Below are positions 28,652 through 37,278 of a stretch of 64,000 nt of DNA, in pieces (the stretch's first letter is position 1; each line of letters begins with the position of its first letter). The notes under the pieces are model-generated. The model saw only the letters and a list, made by a program, of their open reading frames with translations. It did no database searches and was not told where the DNA came from. Where the stretch lies: contig CAWIKX010000024.1 in assembly GCA_963836695.1 (NCBI GenBank), positions 339,581-403,580 on the forward strand, read 5' to 3'. A program made the position numbers and the translations under genes. The DNA is from Roseiarcus sp963836695 (GTDB lineage: Bacteria > Pseudomonadota > Alphaproteobacteria > Rhizobiales > Beijerinckiaceae).

Positions 28652-28975
28652 TCAGATCCCCACGACGCGGGTCTGAGTGGCGGCCACGATGAGCGGCGTG
28701 CCGGTTGGGGCGCACAGCGCCTGGCTGGAGATCAAGAGCAGCGGCTGGCCCATTGAAGTGACCCGCACCGAGCCGGTGAGGAATTGGGCTGTGACGCAGG
28801 GGCCATTGGCGGCAGGCGGCGGCGGGAAACTGCAGCCGGCCACCACGTAGGGCGAGGTAATGGCGACGGTGGGCTGGCCCATGACCGTCACGCGGGGATT
28901 GGGAACGGTGGGCTGGGCTTGGCCGCCGTGACTGCAAGTCACCGTCGCTCCGATGTGGAGGAGGAAGCCTGGCAT
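28652..28975 (-). CDS. PAAR-like spike tip protein (Afp10-like)
   Basis: 107 residues from the ATG at 28975, which overlaps the stop of the spike gene by one base (TGATG). A longer frame to 29596 is an out-of-register shadow of the spike gene. Sequence: MPGFLLHIGATVTCSHGG at the start, then VMGQPTVAITSPYVVAGCSF, SVRVTSMGQPLLL and an end rich in beta strands. Conserved Cys and His residues (C14, H16, C48, C60, C88) fit a metal-stabilised cone. PAAR proteins cap the spike and can carry or dock effectors. The position directly after the OB spike gene supports the call. Confidence 0.88.
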   Translation of the reverse strand: MPGFLLHIGATVTCSHGGQAQPTVPNPRVTVMGQPTVAITSPYVVAGCSFPPPPAANGPCVTAQFLTGSVRVTSMGQPLLLISSQALCAPTGTPLIVAATQTRVVGI

Positions 28976-29481
28976 CAGGTCACCACCAAGGCGCCGGCGT
29001 TGATGGTGACCGAGGGGCCGGCCAGGATGATGCTGGCCCCCTTGCCGTTCTGAATGTAGATGCCGGTGTCGTTGACGATGATCGTGGCGCCAGTGGTGCT
29101 CTTGAGCATGATCCCGCCGGTAGGGCCTGGCAGGTCGCTGACTACGATGGCGTTCTGCAAGGCGGTCTGCAGAACTATGTTTGGCGAGCCCGGCGGACCA
29201 GCCAGGGCGAGAGCCGGCACTTCGGCCGGATTGCCCCACCAGCCGCCGGTCCAGACCGGATAGTCGGAATTGCCACCCTCGAACTGGATCCACACCCCCG
29301 AGCCGATCTGGGGGACGAAGAAGGCGCCCATTTGCTTGCCGGTCATCGGCACGCTCGGCATGGCCCACGTGGAGGGAGTGATCCCGCCCACGTCCGGCAC
29401 GGTGACGTTGATGCGGCCCATCAGCATGGGATCGACGTTGTTGACCACCGTCGCGCGATAGATGCCGAAGTACTGGCTCAT
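28975..29481 (-). CDS. gpV/gp5-type OB-fold spike protein (Afp8 C-terminal part)
   Basis: 168 residues. The N-terminal OB fold begins MSQYFGIYRATVVNNVDPML, followed by MGRINVTVPDVGG and PQIGSGVWIQFEGGNSDYPVWTGGWWG, the standard phage baseplate assembly protein V / gp5-OB signature. The C-terminal 60 residues are regular short strands (GGIMLKSTTGATIIVNDTGI, YIQNGKGASIILAGPSVTIN) that would form a triple-stranded beta-helix needle. In Afp, hub and spike are fused; here they are two overlapping genes (29481/29478). It forms the membrane-piercing needle together with the PAAR tip. Confidence 0.92.
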   Translation of the reverse strand: MSQYFGIYRATVVNNVDPMLMGRINVTVPDVGGITPSTWAMPSVPMTGKQMGAFFVPQIGSGVWIQFEGGNSDYPVWTGGWWGNPAEVPALALAGPPGSPNIVLQTALQNAIVVSDLPGPTGGIMLKSTTGATIIVNDTGIYIQNGKGASIILAGPSVTINAGALVVT

Positions 29482-30605
29482 GGTGAGGCTGTTGCGACCG
29501 TTGAGCCCGTGCCGCCACGAGCGAGTGAGAAACTCTGCTTATATTCGCCACGCTTGATGTCGTGCGTGACCGACTTGACGTAGTAGAGACCGTCATAGTA
29601 GGCGCCGCCCCCGCGCACCGAGCACAGCTGTCGGGCCTTGAACACCCGGCCGTACCGCAGCACGTCCAATTGGCCGCTGGCGGTGACGACGTCGGAGCTC
29701 TCGAAGAGCTTGCCGAGGCCGACCAGGGCGGCGCCGATCGGGTCCTGGTTCGCGATCGGCCGAAGCTGGGTGTACTTTAGCGGCGTCGGCACATTGGCCG
29801 CTTGGGGTGCTTTGAGCAGGGCAACGCTTGGCAAAGGGATGGGGATTGGCAGCTGGGTGTTCTGCTCGATGATGGTGACCAGGTAGTTGCTGGCGAGCGT
29901 TCCGTCGTAGCTGAAGCTCAGCTGATCCAGGGTCGCGGAGCCATCGAAGTCTATGCTGATCGCCGGCTGAGTTCCGCCCAGCAGCTTGGAGAGATCCGGT
30001 CCCCAATAAGCGAGGCTCTCGCCGGGGTTTGGTCCGGGATCGAGGTAGAAGACCGCGCCCACCTGCTGGGCCAGCGAGGTTACGTACTGATAGTCCGTCC
30101 CGTCCTGCTTCATGAACCGCGCGATGGGGTTCTGGATGAGCGCGAGCAGCGGCGGGATCGCGAGCGGTATCACCCCAAGCGGCAGATACTTGGCCAGGAC
30201 GAGTTCGACGATGACAAACATCGGCATGGCCGGGTAAGGGATGCCGGTCAGGTCGATGAGATCCATCAGCGCGGTGAGGTCGACGCCGGTGACGGTGAAC
30301 GTCGCCTTGCCGGCCTCCAACGAGGGCGTCAGATCCTGCTTAGTGATGATGCCGTCCATCAGCACTTCGGTCGCGCCGTTGACGGTGACGGCGACAATCA
30401 CCCGCTGTCGGGGATCGAAGAACCCAGAGGCCTGCAGCGTGGCGAGCGGAGAGGTCTTGCCCCAGGTGAACTTGAGCTGGAACCCCCCCTGGCTGCCCAA
30501 ATTGGTGGTCACTTGCACTGACACGAGGGCGTCGATGACCGCCTGGGGCACCGGACTGGCGGAGAAGCCGCCCATCATAAGCGTGAGGTAGAAACCCTGG
30601 TTCAT
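29478..30605 (-). CDS. Baseplate hub protein (gpD/VgrG N-terminal, gp27-like)
   Basis: 375 residues of the phage late control gene D / gp27 family: DALVSVQVTTNLGSQGGFQL, QRVIVAVTVNGATEVLMDGIITKQ and FTVTGVDLTALMDLIDL, then DYQYVTSLAQQVGAVFYLDPG in the tube-domain region. The C-terminus (GAYYDGLYYVKSVTHDIKRG, YKQSFSLARGG) is the usual end of these hubs. The hub trimer sits between tube and spike and gives the symmetry change from six to three. The gene lies 4 bp after the LysM gene and overlaps the spike gene by 4 bp. Confidence 0.9.
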   Translation of the reverse strand: MNQGFYLTLMMGGFSASPVPQAVIDALVSVQVTTNLGSQGGFQLKFTWGKTSPLATLQASGFFDPRQRVIVAVTVNGATEVLMDGIITKQDLTPSLEAGKATFTVTGVDLTALMDLIDLTGIPYPAMPMFVIVELVLAKYLPLGVIPLAIPPLLALIQNPIARFMKQDGTDYQYVTSLAQQVGAVFYLDPGPNPGESLAYWGPDLSKLLGGTQPAISIDFDGSATLDQLSFSYDGTLASNYLVTIIEQNTQLPIPIPLPSVALLKAPQAANVPTPLKYTQLRPIANQDPIGAALVGLGKLFESSDVVTASGQLDVLRYGRVFKARQLCSVRGGGAYYDGLYYVKSVTHDIKRGEYKQSFSLARGGTGSTVATASP

Positions 30606-30609
30606 GGGG

Positions 30610-30981
30610 TCACAGGGCGCTTCCGGTGACGCCCATGGGCATGGTGATGTTGAGCGTCCTTCCCAGTGTTTCGGTGAGCACCCAAGACTTGAAGACCCGA
30701 TTGGCGTCGCACAGGCGCCAGAACAGCGTTGGATCGCCCAGGTATTGGGCGGCTATATTGTCAAGCCGTTCGCCCTGCTCGACGGTGTGGGTCTGGATGA
30801 CCTGGAATCGCTCGGGCTGCGGGACGAAGCGGCGCTTCACATAGGTGACCGGGCCGTCAGGGGTCTCGAAGGTCGCTGTGGCCAGGCCATAGTAGCGGCT
30901 GTTGGCCTGGAACAGCGAGCGCTGGAGAGACGTCTGCGCCAGCATCGCCTGGACGGGATCGGTGGTCGGATCGGTGGTCAT
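30610..30981 (-). CDS. LysM-domain baseplate protein (Afp7 C-terminal-like)
   Basis: 123 residues. The C-terminal half is LysM-like: HTVEQGERLDNIAAQYLGDP followed by TLFWRLCDANRV, with the usual end PLGRTLNITMP-type (ETLGRTLNITMPMG). The N-terminal half (ANSRYYGLATATFETPDGPV, YVKRRFVPQPE) is typical of small eCIS and phage LysM proteins that clamp hub and tube. The gene overlaps the tube-adaptor gene by 4 bp. In Afp7 these two modules are one protein; here they are separate. Confidence 0.88.
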   Translation of the reverse strand: MTTDPTTDPVQAMLAQTSLQRSLFQANSRYYGLATATFETPDGPVTYVKRRFVPQPERFQVIQTHTVEQGERLDNIAAQYLGDPTLFWRLCDANRVFKSWVLTETLGRTLNITMPMGVTGSAL

Positions 30982-31640
30982 GGCGCGCCTGTCAGGCCGA
31001 AAATGCCGAAGGACCCGGGCTGACTGAGCGCGGCCAGGGCCTCCTTCTGCCGCTGGTAAGCCATGTATAGGCTTCCTCCCTTGTCATTGAAGAACAGGTC
31101 GTCGATCGAGAGAACGCGCATGCCCAGGCTCACCTTGGCCCGCAAGGGGTTGAGCCTCGGGTCGAAGGCCTCCTCGGTCACGCTGAGTTCTGTAATCCGC
31201 ACCGGTAGGATGCGCAGCGGGCTCCACACGAACAGGGGAAGTGGCTTCATCATCGGCATGATCTCCAGCGTCCCCTGCTGGGAGAGGCTGTTGTTGTTCT
31301 GCAAGGCGGCTGAGGTGGGGTAGACCAGGGTCTCGAGGACCGCGAGTTGAGGGCTGACGCCATACTGCACCGTGGCCGGATTCTGGGTCGGGTTCTCCAG
31401 CTGATCGGTGGCGTCGATCTCGACATCGAGCTTGATAGTCTCCACAGCCGGGCCGGTCAGGCGGAGGGCCTCCGAACGGTCGCCGCCCTCCTCGGCGCCC
31501 TTGATCTTCAGCGTCCGGCTCAGGGTGTCGGGATTGTACTGCAGGACGATGATCCCGCCCGGGACTACGGCGAAACTCACCGGGTCGAGTAGCACCAACC
31601 CGCCTTTGAGAATGCGGGGAGACCCCGGAAAGCCGCTCAT
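30978..31640 (-). CDS. CIS tube-adaptor protein (Afp7 N-terminal-like)
   Basis: 220 residues. The motif GGIIVLQYNPDTLSRTLKIK at about 28-47, followed by ETIKLDVEIDATDQLENP and the PLFVWSPLRILPVRITELSVTEEAFD strand pair (in parts), is the signature of the contractile injection system tube-adaptor family that joins the hub to the inner tube. The C-terminus (YMAYQRQKEALAAL) is helical, as in homologues. It overlaps both neighbours by 4 bp in the operon. Confidence 0.88.
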   Translation of the reverse strand: MSGFPGSPRILKGGLVLLDPVSFAVVPGGIIVLQYNPDTLSRTLKIKGAEEGGDRSEALRLTGPAVETIKLDVEIDATDQLENPTQNPATVQYGVSPQLAVLETLVYPTSAALQNNNSLSQQGTLEIMPMMKPLPLFVWSPLRILPVRITELSVTEEAFDPRLNPLRAKVSLGMRVLSIDDLFFNDKGGSLYMAYQRQKEALAALSQPGSFGIFGLTGAP

Positions 31641-31951
31641 GACCCGGGCTCCGGCGCTCGAGCCGCGGCGCGCCTACCTACCCGAGCGATGGCATTCCGC
31701 GCCGGGCCCATGCGTGTCAACGCCGCCTGCGCGATCCCACGTCCCAGGGCTTCGGGGCCGGCGCCAAGGTCGGTCGGTCTGAGCACGGCGGGATGACGGT
31801 CCGACGGGGAGGAAGCCGACGCGCCGCTCCGCGCCGGCGCGGCTAGAGCCTCGGAAAGCTCGGTTTCGAGGGCGGTGCGCAGCCGGTCTAGCTCCCCCCC
31901 TTTGGCAAAGCCTTCCAGCACCACCCGCTCTATATGGACTACGACCTTCAC
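31637..31951 (-). CDS. Small conserved eCIS protein of unknown function
   Basis: 104 residues, GTG start overlapping the stop of the ATPase gene. The N-terminal VVVHIERVVLEGFAKGGELD is a single beta strand and turn, followed by an amphipathic helix (LRTALETELSEALA), a Ser/Pro/Arg-rich linker and a second helix (EALGRGIAQAALTRM). I recall similar small proteins between ATPase and tube-adaptor genes in other eCIS loci, but no function is known. The basic C-terminus suggests a binding or chaperone role; this is inference. Confidence 0.65.
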   Translation of the reverse strand: MKVVVHIERVVLEGFAKGGELDRLRTALETELSEALAAPARSGASASSPSDRHPAVLRPTDLGAGPEALGRGIAQAALTRMGPARNAIARVGRRAAARAPEPGS

Positions 31952-33981
31952 GCCGCGGCCTCCCGTGAACGGAAGTCCGCCTCGTTCACCGGCCGTCCGA
32001 GCTTGCGATATTCGATGCGCGCGGCGTTGAGCACCATGGGCATGGTCACCAAACCTCCGGCGCGAGCGGCCTGGAAGGCGGCATTCAGCGCGATTACGGC
32101 GATGTGGCCGCCGGTGACATTAAGTTGGGCGAGCCGATCGAAATCTAGCCCCTGAGTGGGCGTGGCCGAAGGGAAGACGCGCCGCCAGATGGCGCTGCGC
32201 TCCGGCAGGCCCGGGAACGGGAAATCGAGGACGAAGCGCAACCGTCGCAGGAACGCCGCGTCCAGGGCGCTCTTCATGTTGGTGGCCAGGATGGCCAAGC
32301 CGCCGAAGGCCTCCATACGCTGCAACAGGTAGTCGATCTCGATGTTGGCGTAGCGGTCGTGACTGTCCTTGACCTCGGTGCGCTTGCCAAACAGAGCGTC
32401 CGCCTCGTCGAAGAACAGGATGGCGCCGCCGTCCTCGGCGGCGTCGAACACCCGGCGCAGATTGGCTTCCGTCTCGCCGATGTACTTGCTGACCACGGTG
32501 GACAGGTCGATGCGGAATAAGTCCAAGCGCAGATGCGAGGCCAGCACCTCCGCGGCCATCGTCTTGCCCGAGCCGGACGGCCCGGCGAACAGCACCGTGA
32601 TACCGAGCCCGCGGTTCATCCGATCTGCGAAACCCCACTGGCGGTAGACCTTCGCTCGCTGGCCCACCTGATCGGCGATGGCGTGTAGCAAGGCGGTCTC
32701 GGCCTGAGGCAGGACGATGTCGTCCCAGGTGGCGCGAGGGATGAGACGCTTAGCCAGGGTATCGAGGCGCGGCCGGGAAACGCCGCGGGCGGCGTCCCAC
32801 AGGCGCTCGTTCAGCCCAACTGCGCCAGCCTCGGAGTCGCTGGCCTGGACCTGTTCCCGGCGGGTAAGCTCGACGATGGTGTCGGCATTTAGGTTGAACT
32901 GGGCGGCCATGGCATCAGGCAAATCTCCGGCATCGGCTCCCAACGCCCCGCGCCAGACGTCCGCTTGCTCAGCCGAGGTCGGCTTCTCGACATCCACAGT
33001 CACCGACGCGCCGTGGGTGTTTGGCCAGAGTTGGCGGGCGGCGAGCAGGACCGGGCCCTCGATGCGGGCGATCAAGCGGTCGACAATGACCGCCTGGGCG
33101 GCGTCCGTGCCGTCGGCGTCAAGGTAGAGGGCCAGAGGCAGGAGCCGCGCCTCGCGCTGCCACAGCCGCGCGAAGGCGTCCAGATCAGCGGGGGCGGTCG
33201 GCAGCAGAGCCGGGTCCAGCCGAAGAAGCCGAAGACCAAGCATCTCGCCGATGCGCGCCGCGACGGCGCGCTTGCTGACGGCGTCGAGGCCCAGGAGCTG
33301 AATCGGCGGCGGCGGTTGGTTTGGATCGATGGCGCGCCAGACGCGCACGCCCCGCTGTGCGGCCCGCTGTTGGGACGGCGGCAGTTGGCCTTCTGCGGCG
33401 GCTAGCGGTTCGAGCAGCGCGCTAAGGCGATCGTCGAGATAGGTCACGCTCTTGAGATAGTTGACAATCCACTCATCGGCGCGCAGCGGGCTGACGGTGA
33501 GCGGGGTCCCGGCCGCCTGCGCAATCTCAACGAGCCGCCAGCGGCGGAGAGGTCGTTCGGGCGAAAGCACGTCCCAGGCCGCATCATCGAACAGGGACAG
33601 CGCCAAGGCAAAAGTGGGATAGGGCCGCGCGGGGTCGCCCTGGGCTTTGGCGCAGAGACTGGCGACTGAGGTGTCCAGCTCCACGGCGGCGCACAGCAGC
33701 AAAACGCCCCGCTCGAAGGGGCTGAGCCCCAAGCGGTCGGCCAGGATGAACAGCGCCGGCGGGGAGGTCATCGTCTGGGCCGCCGCGACCATGGCCGCCT
33801 CGGCGCTGACGGACTCGTCCGGGCTGCGGCCGACCCCCACGCGGGAGCGCCAGTCGGGGCGGCGCGCCGCTTGGTCGCCCACGCCACGACGCAGCAGCGC
33901 GCGCACCCATGCCACGGCGGCGGCCATGAACCGGCCGTTGGCCTCCAGCCAGTCGTCCTGAGCGACCAGGACCTTGCTCAC
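31948..33981 (-). CDS. AAA+ ATPase of the eCIS (Afp15-like)
   Basis: 677 residues; GTG start overlapping the DUF4255 stop. The N-terminal 400 residues are the eCIS-specific region with winged-helix-like segments (ILADRLGLSPFERGVLLLCA, then VELDTSVASLCAKAQ). The AAA+ domain has Walker A GPSGSGKTMAAE (about 464), Walker B ILFFDEADALFGKR (about 522), sensor 1 GLAILATNMKSALDAAFLRR and arginine-finger LRFVLDFP. This ATPase is a core marker of eCIS loci and distinguishes them from phages and T6SS. Its exact job (assembly, cargo loading or remodelling) is not settled in the family. No defects were seen. Confidence 0.94.
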   Translation of the reverse strand: MSKVLVAQDDWLEANGRFMAAAVAWVRALLRRGVGDQAARRPDWRSRVGVGRSPDESVSAEAAMVAAAQTMTSPPALFILADRLGLSPFERGVLLLCAAVELDTSVASLCAKAQGDPARPYPTFALALSLFDDAAWDVLSPERPLRRWRLVEIAQAAGTPLTVSPLRADEWIVNYLKSVTYLDDRLSALLEPLAAAEGQLPPSQQRAAQRGVRVWRAIDPNQPPPPIQLLGLDAVSKRAVAARIGEMLGLRLLRLDPALLPTAPADLDAFARLWQREARLLPLALYLDADGTDAAQAVIVDRLIARIEGPVLLAARQLWPNTHGASVTVDVEKPTSAEQADVWRGALGADAGDLPDAMAAQFNLNADTIVELTRREQVQASDSEAGAVGLNERLWDAARGVSRPRLDTLAKRLIPRATWDDIVLPQAETALLHAIADQVGQRAKVYRQWGFADRMNRGLGITVLFAGPSGSGKTMAAEVLASHLRLDLFRIDLSTVVSKYIGETEANLRRVFDAAEDGGAILFFDEADALFGKRTEVKDSHDRYANIEIDYLLQRMEAFGGLAILATNMKSALDAAFLRRLRFVLDFPFPGLPERSAIWRRVFPSATPTQGLDFDRLAQLNVTGGHIAVIALNAAFQAARAGGLVTMPMVLNAARIEYRKLGRPVNEADFRSREAAA

Positions 33982-35213
33982 GTCACCGTGACCTTTTGGG
34001 TGGGATCATAGGCGGGAGGGGTCCTGGTGCGGTCGATGAGCTGGGTGTCGACCCCATCGACGCGGATTCGGAACCAGTAGTCGCCGGCGACGACGTTCGT
34101 GGCGGTGAACGTGAGGGCGCCGGTCTGGCCGACATACGCATCAGCGACAATCTCAGTGCTACCGAGCAGGAGGGACGCGCGCTGGGCTGGGAGCACCTCG
34201 GGCGAGACAGTGGCCGTATAGGCGATGGTCCCGGCCGGCGCACTCGCGGGCGAGAGCATGGCTGCGGGGGCTACCGCAAGCGGGGCGGCGTTCGTGGCGC
34301 GCTGGAAGGTCTCTCCCGGCCGCTGGACCATCACCGTGACTGTGTAGAAGCCCGCCGGCAGGACAGCCGCGGTGTTCGGGACCTTGAAGGCCAGGTTGGT
34401 GGCTGTCCCGCCCGGGTTCGGGACCACCGGCACGGGCCGCTCGAGGAGGGGATGAGCCAGCAGCACGCTGATGTTGCTGCCGTTGAGGTTGAAACCGCTG
34501 AGGGCGACCACGTCATTCAGCCGGGCGCTCGGCTGGGAGTCGGGCGGGGTGACGCCTGTGAGGGTGGGTTCGGGCGGCAGGAGATTGGACTGGGCAGCCA
34601 CCCCTTGATCGCCAGGGCCGCGGGTGAGCACCGGCAGACCTGCCTGCGTCCCACGCGTGCTCTCGATGAGCGCCACCCCCACCTCATAGGCGGCCGAGAG
34701 GCGGTACTGCATTGAAAAGCCCGTCCACAGCTTGGAAAGCTCGTCGATGGTCAGGGGGTGCATGGTGACTCGAACCCGCTCGAACTGGGAGGCGAGGTCG
34801 TTATCCGGCAGCAGGGTCTGGGTCGCGCTGGTGATGTCGGCGGCGCTGAGGGTCGGGTGATCGTAGAGCACGCTCATGGCCTTCCCAAGCAGTTCATGGC
34901 CGAAGGGCTGGACCACGTCGTCATCGCGGCCAAAGGCGGTGACCAAGTAGTAAAGGTTCAGCGGCAGGGGCGATATGGCCACTTCGCCCGACTGCACCTG
35001 GCGAGGCATGTTAGCGTTTGCAAAGGCGGCGTTGCGGTTCACCATGTAAAGGAAAAGGTTGAGCTGGTTGTTCGTGTTGGCCCCCCGGGCCTTGTCCAAA
35101 GGCAGGATCGAGACGCTGAGGTCGACCAAGTCGGGCGAGCCCAGAGGCACTTCGTTGAGCAGGATCGCCTGCAGAGTGGCGGTGATCGCCGCAACAGCCT
35201 GAGCGTTGCTCAT
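33978..35213 (-). CDS. DUF4255 (Pvc16_N) tube-terminator/cap protein (Afp16-like)
   Basis: 411 residues. The first about 190 residues match the DUF4255/Pvc16 N-terminal domain: AVAAITATLQAILLNEVPLG, NTNNQLNLFLYMVNRNAAFA and PLPLNLYYLVTAFGRDDD, ending in the PLTIDELSKLWTGFSMQYRL region. The C-terminal 200 residues add Ig-like beta domains (GVTPPDSQPSARLNDVVALS, FYTVTVMVQRPGE, YWFRIRVDGVDTQ) that are common in larger family members. In Afp/PVC this protein ends the tube and sheath and limits length. AGGAGG lies about 10 nt before the ATG. Confidence 0.92.
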   Translation of the reverse strand: MSNAQAVAAITATLQAILLNEVPLGSPDLVDLSVSILPLDKARGANTNNQLNLFLYMVNRNAAFANANMPRQVQSGEVAISPLPLNLYYLVTAFGRDDDVVQPFGHELLGKAMSVLYDHPTLSAADITSATQTLLPDNDLASQFERVRVTMHPLTIDELSKLWTGFSMQYRLSAAYEVGVALIESTRGTQAGLPVLTRGPGDQGVAAQSNLLPPEPTLTGVTPPDSQPSARLNDVVALSGFNLNGSNISVLLAHPLLERPVPVVPNPGGTATNLAFKVPNTAAVLPAGFYTVTVMVQRPGETFQRATNAAPLAVAPAAMLSPASAPAGTIAYTATVSPEVLPAQRASLLLGSTEIVADAYVGQTGALTFTATNVVAGDYWFRIRVDGVDTQLIDRTRTPPAYDPTQKVTVT

Positions 35214-35241
35214 CCACCCGGCCTCCTGGCCGCCTCGACCG

Positions 35242-36006
35242 TCATCGGCGTCCGCGTCTCGATTGCAGATAGTCCTCGAAACTCATCACCGGCGAGTGGG
35301 GCGGCTTGGGGCGCTTGCTCTCTGGGGAAGGCTGCGCGGCGCGGACCTCAATGGGACCGATGCTCACGTGCACCGTGATCTCCTCCGAAAGTAGGGCGGC
35401 GGCGCGGCGCTCGGCCCGAGTTCGCGGCGCGCGCGGGGCCGATTTGTCAGGAGCTGATCGGGCAGTGGCGAGCAGGAGGGACGCTTCGGTCGGCGCCGGC
35501 GTGAAAAGCTTCGCAGTGGTGGTGGGACGCGCCTCGGGTTTGGAAGCATCGGGCCCCGCGACCTTGTCGACGACTGAGGATGGAGCGTCGATGCGCAGCG
35601 GCGGAGCGGGGGGCGCTACGCCGGTCGCTTCGAGTGGGCGCGCCGCCAGCCGCTCGGGGTGCGGGGCGGCGGGCGTCTGCGGCCTGGCTTCGGCGCGCGC
35701 AGGCTCCGCCTGTGAGATGGCCATCGATGACGGCGGAGCCGACGCGTCGAGGCTGGGCGTCTGCGGCGAGACGGCGGCAGGCGGCGGTGAAGAGTCCGCT
35801 TGGGCAGGGGTCGGCCTTGGCGGGCGCAAAGGCTCGGCCTCGCGAGGCGCGACGGGTTGGGGCGGAACCGAGGGCTCGGCAATCGTCTCGAGGCGGAACT
35901 CCAGCGGTTCAGGCCCGGCCTTCTCGAAGCGGCTGGGCAGGCGCGGGCGGACGGCGACCGCCTCGCCGCGGGCGCGGGCTGCAACGCTCTCGAAAAAGCT
36001 GCTCAC
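35242..36006 (-). CDS. Proline/alanine-rich eCIS linker protein
   Basis: 254 residues from the GTG at 36006, which overlaps the TGA of the upstream gene (GTGA). A longer frame to 36198 is a shadow. The N-terminus MSSFFESVAARARGEAVAV is a short helix. About 150 residues of Pro/Ala/Glu-rich, probably disordered sequence follow. The C-terminal block ITVHVSIGPIEVRAAQP and the final SFEDYLQSRRGRR resemble the conserved ending of small proteins found in many eCIS operons next to DUF4255. The function is unknown; a flexible tether or scaffold would fit the composition. Confidence 0.75.
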   Translation of the reverse strand: MSSFFESVAARARGEAVAVRPRLPSRFEKAGPEPLEFRLETIAEPSVPPQPVAPREAEPLRPPRPTPAQADSSPPPAAVSPQTPSLDASAPPSSMAISQAEPARAEARPQTPAAPHPERLAARPLEATGVAPPAPPLRIDAPSSVVDKVAGPDASKPEARPTTTAKLFTPAPTEASLLLATARSAPDKSAPRAPRTRAERRAAALLSEEITVHVSIGPIEVRAAQPSPESKRPKPPHSPVMSFEDYLQSRRGRR

Positions 36007-36731
36007 CCTATCACCATCTCCAGATATTGCGCCCGACGTCCGGGGCTGAGCGACAGGATGTCCCGCTCCGTCCAGCCATAAACGCTGGCCAGTGCATGCA
36101 CCTCGCGCAGGATGCGCCCCGCCCAAGCGTCGAGTTCGGTCCAGAGGAAGCTGGTCGTGTCGAATGGCGACTGCCAGACATGACCGCAAGCGACGCAAGT
36201 GAGGCCGAGCCTCAGATCAGCCAGAGGATCGGCCTGGGCCAGAGCCTTGCCGGCCGCCTCGACCACGCCCGGGGGCAGTTCGTCGGAGGGGACCGAGACG
36301 CCGTCTCGCTTGGCCTCGGTGACGCAGAAGGCCAGGAGCCGGGCGGCCGCCGTTTCTGCCGGGCCTTCCGCGACTTCGCGGAGATCGGCGCCGTCTGGCA
36401 GACGCAGCCGCAGCGCATAGCCTTCGTGCTCGAGGGCGAGCCTGTCGGTTGGGGGTCCATGAAGAGCCAGCAGGTCGTCGACCGGAAGCTCGAGCTCTAG
36501 GGGCTCGCCGCAGGCCTCGCAGGCGACCAGGCCGGTGAGCTGCGGGCCAAAGGCGGCGGCGCGCACCAAAAGTAAGCGCCGTTCCCGGTCTCCCAGGGGG
36601 AGAGCGTCGAGCGCGGCGGCGTCGGTCTCGGGACTGGCGAGCGCCAATAGGGTTTCGGTGCGGCCGAGCGCCGACCGCGACAAGCCGCAGTCCCAGGCGT
36701 CGACCAATTGGGCGGTGGACAGCGAGAGCAT
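36003..36731 (-). CDS. T4 gp51/gp26-like baseplate hub assembly chaperone with zinc ribbon
   Basis: 242 residues. Two CxxC pairs (ACEACGEP about 90 and TCVACGHVW about 172) would bind zinc. The C-terminus DTTSFLWTELDAWAGRILRE and VYGWTERDILSLSPGRRAQYLEM is the signature I recall for T4-family hub assembly chaperones in eCIS loci. It is encoded 10 bp after the tube gene and is expected to help hub or baseplate assembly, not to be part of the mature particle. The assignment to the chaperone family is from recalled motifs. Confidence 0.72.
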   Translation of the reverse strand: MLSLSTAQLVDAWDCGLSRSALGRTETLLALASPETDAAALDALPLGDRERRLLLVRAAAFGPQLTGLVACEACGEPLELELPVDDLLALHGPPTDRLALEHEGYALRLRLPDGADLREVAEGPAETAAARLLAFCVTEAKRDGVSVPSDELPPGVVEAAGKALAQADPLADLRLGLTCVACGHVWQSPFDTTSFLWTELDAWAGRILREVHALASVYGWTERDILSLSPGRRAQYLEMVIG

Positions 36732-36741
36732 GGTCGGCCAA

Positions 36742-37266
36742 TTAGGATGGGGGCGTGAAGCTGGGCTCGGTCGGCTCCGGAACCGAGAAATCGCGCACCC
36801 AGCCTTCGTTCTCGAGCTTGATATGCTGGATCGCTACGGCGTTGGCATTGGCATCCAAGTCTGGCAGGGCCTGATACTCGGACACCCACGCCCGGTAGAC
36901 GTTGTAAGAAATCGCCAGCTGGCCGGCTTCGTTGTACATCTCTAGGATGATGTCCTTGCGGAAGGATGCCAGGGAAACCTCCGAGCCCAAGAGGTTGTTC
37001 AGGCTCCAGACCTTATTGGCCCAAAGCTCGAACTCGGGATCGTGAGTGACACCGCGCTCGAGCGTGATGGGGTCATATTCGGTTCGCCCAGGGGACTTGC
37101 GGCTCGTGGAGGGGTCGCCGCCCTCGCGGTGTTTCACGACCTCTGTCGTGCGCTTGAGCATGCCGACCTTGCTGACGCCGGCCACATACTTGCCATCCCA
37201 CTTCACGCGGAACTTGAAGTTCTTGTAGGGATCGAAACGCTGCGGATTGACGGTGAACTGAGCCAT
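36742..37266 (-). CDS. Inner tube protein (gp19/Hcp-like, Afp1/5-like)
   Basis: 174 residues of the T4 gp19 family: FDPYKNFKFRVKWDGKYVAG, VSKVGMLKRTTEVVKHREGG, TEYDPITLERGVTHDPEFE and MYNEAGQLAISYNVYRAWVS, the full set of tube motifs. Only one tube gene is present, whereas Afp has two (Afp1 and Afp5). It lies 12 bp downstream of the sheath gene with AGGA before the ATG, and will be made in large amounts with the sheath. The tube is the conduit that carries cargo. Confidence 0.94.
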   Translation of the reverse strand: MAQFTVNPQRFDPYKNFKFRVKWDGKYVAGVSKVGMLKRTTEVVKHREGGDPSTSRKSPGRTEYDPITLERGVTHDPEFELWANKVWSLNNLLGSEVSLASFRKDIILEMYNEAGQLAISYNVYRAWVSEYQALPDLDANANAVAIQHIKLENEGWVRDFSVPEPTEPSFTPPS

Positions 37267-37278
37267 GGCGGCGCGTCC

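Noticed and set aside
28975..29596. Extended PAAR frame up to 29596
   Set aside because: The upstream part is out-of-register translation of the spike gene. The ATG at 28975 overlaps the spike stop as in the rest of the operon.
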